Positions 4,645-5,183 of a stretch of DNA of 5,183 nt are shown one piece after another. A model generated the notes under the pieces. The model had not been told where the DNA came from, did not search any database, and was given only the letters and a program-made list of their open reading frames with translations. Both the position numbers and the translations under genes were made by a program. Source of the DNA: Nitrospirota bacterium (GTDB taxonomy: Bacteria; Nitrospirota; Thermodesulfovibrionia; Thermodesulfovibrionales; JdFR-88); assembly GCA_021790695.1 (NCBI GenBank), contig JAJYGJ010000095.1, positions 1 through 5,183 on the forward strand, given 5' to 3'. Position 1 is the first letter of the stretch. Every line of letters begins with the position of its first letter.

Positions 4645-5151
4645 ATGAAAGCCCTCGTATCCGGATCGATGTCCCGGCCGGCCTCATCACGGCCAATGCC
4701 GCCCGGAGCCGCCTTCAAGTACGCCTTGAGACTGCTGGGTTACAGGGGGAGAAGCAGGGCTGAACTCGAAGAAAGGCTCTCCCGGAAAGGCTTTGACCCG
4801 GCGGCCGCGGCCGCGGCCTTGCAAAAGCTCGAAAGACTTGGTTATATAGATGATTCGGCCCTGGCCGCGGCGCTTTCCAGGCAGGCCAGGCAGAACAGAA
4901 AGCTTGGAAGAAAGGGCGCTTTCCTCTATCTCCTCGGCCGTGGCATACCGGAGGAGCTTGCTCTTGCCGCGCTCGCGGGATATGATGAATTCGAAGGGGC
5001 GGAAAAGGTGGCCCGGAAGAAGCTGGACGCCATGAAACGAGAGGGCCCGGCGACTGTCAGGCGCAGGCTTTACGGGGCCCTGGCCCGCCGCGGTTATTCG
5101 GCGGAAACGATAAGGAAGGTTTTTTCTTCAATAATGAAGGAGGATATGTGA
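4645..5151 (+). CDS. recX: Regulatory protein RecX
   Basis: The 168-residue product matches RecX from about residue 24. It has the first three-helix repeat FKYALRLLGYRGRSRAELEE...GF (24-50), the LERLGYIDDSALAAALSRQ segment (62-80), GRKGAFLYLLGRGIPEE (88-104), and a C-terminal repeat ending RRRLYGALARRGYSAETIRKVF (139-160). Known: RecX binds along the RecA filament and usually inhibits its growth and ATPase, and it is often encoded just after recA. Here a pilT-type gene intervenes. The start is uncertain: ATG 4645, ATG 4669 and ATG 4696 are all in frame and none has a clear ribosome binding site; ATG 4696 would give 151 residues and lose only unconserved sequence. The ATG 4645 overlaps the TGA of a five-codon frame (4631-4648). 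Residues 53-58 are six alanines from a GCGGCC triplicate. The next gene starts one base after the stop. Confidence 0.9.
   Translation: MKALVSGSMSRPASSRPMPPGAAFKYALRLLGYRGRSRAELEERLSRKGFDPAAAAAALQKLERLGYIDDSALAAALSRQARQNRKLGRKGAFLYLLGRGIPEELALAALAGYDEFEGAEKVARKKLDAMKREGPATVRRRLYGALARRGYSAETIRKVFSSIMKEDM
4801..4818 (+). repeat. GCGGCC hexamer repeated three times inside recX
   Basis: Three tandem GCGGCC units encode six alanines (residues 53-58, in DPAAAAAALQK) in the first helical repeat of RecX. The tract is self-complementary and in frame, so unit gain or loss would change the alanine count without a frameshift. Confidence 0.9.
5137..5143 (+). promoter_or_regulatory. Ribosome binding site for the gene at the right edge
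   Basis: AAGGAGG, the strongest Shine-Dalgarno match in the window, lies nine bases before ATG 5153 inside the last codons of recX. It is the main evidence that the short terminal frame is a true gene start. Confidence 0.75.
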
Positions 5152-5152
5152 A

Positions 5153-5183
5153 ATGAAAAAGCGTGGCTTTTTTTACGTTTTTC
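5153..5183 (+). CDS. Start of an unidentified gene (partial, first ten codons)
   Basis: The frame begins MKKRGFFYVF and runs off the right edge. Support is the strong ribosome binding site nine bases upstream and the one-base spacing after the recX stop, which suggest a co-transcribed gene. The basic start followed by aromatic and hydrophobic residues resembles the beginning of a signal peptide or membrane anchor, so an envelope protein is possible. It does not look like AlaS, which often follows recX, although ten residues are too few to be sure. No function can be assigned. Confidence 0.6.
   Translation, partial: MKKRGFFYVF

Noticed and set aside
3697..4696. Long minus-strand open frames opposite pilT
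   Set aside because: They are shadows of the well-supported pilT frame, with unconserved, low-complexity translations.
5156..5174. Terminator-like hairpin AAAAAGC-GTG-GCTTTTT after recX
   Set aside because: The stem has only two G-C pairs and a three-base loop, and it falls within the first codons of a frame with a strong ribosome binding site, so coding sequence explains it better.

Overview
The window is a compact, GC-rich bacterial chromosomal segment of housekeeping genes. Seven protein genes are visible, two of them cut by the window edges. The codon use (many ATA isoleucine and AGG arginine codons beside GC-rich third positions), a ferredoxin-dependent 2-oxoacid oxidoreductase and a type IV pilus retraction ATPase suggest a diderm, probably anaerobic or microaerophilic bacterium. 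The phylum cannot be fixed from the sequence; the RecA L1-loop variant (GDMGDSLPGLQ) is one I know from alphaproteobacteria and other groups.

Layout. On the minus strand at the left edge is the N-terminal part of a VorB-type 2-oxoacid:ferredoxin oxidoreductase alpha subunit. A divergent intergenic region (575-713) follows, with candidate promoters on both strands and an FNR-like dyad. All other genes read rightwards: an OsmC-family protein (714-1145), pgpA (1179-1658), thpR (1719-2390), recA (2482-3492), a pilT-type ATPase (3479-4609), recX (4645-5151), and the first ten codons of another gene from 5153. No gene-free stretch exceeds 300 bases; the longest is the 139-base divergent region.

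How the genes relate. Spacings on the plus strand are short (33, 60, 91, -14, 35 and 1 bases), so much of the run could be co-transcribed. The clearest possible internal break is the 91-base gap before recA, which holds a strong stem-loop and a plausible promoter. RecA and RecX form a known pair (recombinase and its modulator) but are separated here by a pilT-type gene that overlaps the end of recA. PgpA (phospholipid synthesis) and ThpR (RNA 2',3'-cyclic phosphodiesterase) are common neighbours of recA; cinA, often found between or beside them, is absent.

I see no mobile element, CRISPR array, RNA gene or undescribed multi-gene system. The points worth a second look are small: the vorB start and its FNR-like box, an imperfect direct repeat at the pgpA start, an in-frame 15-base minisatellite in thpR, the recA leader hairpin, and the recA-pilT-recX order.
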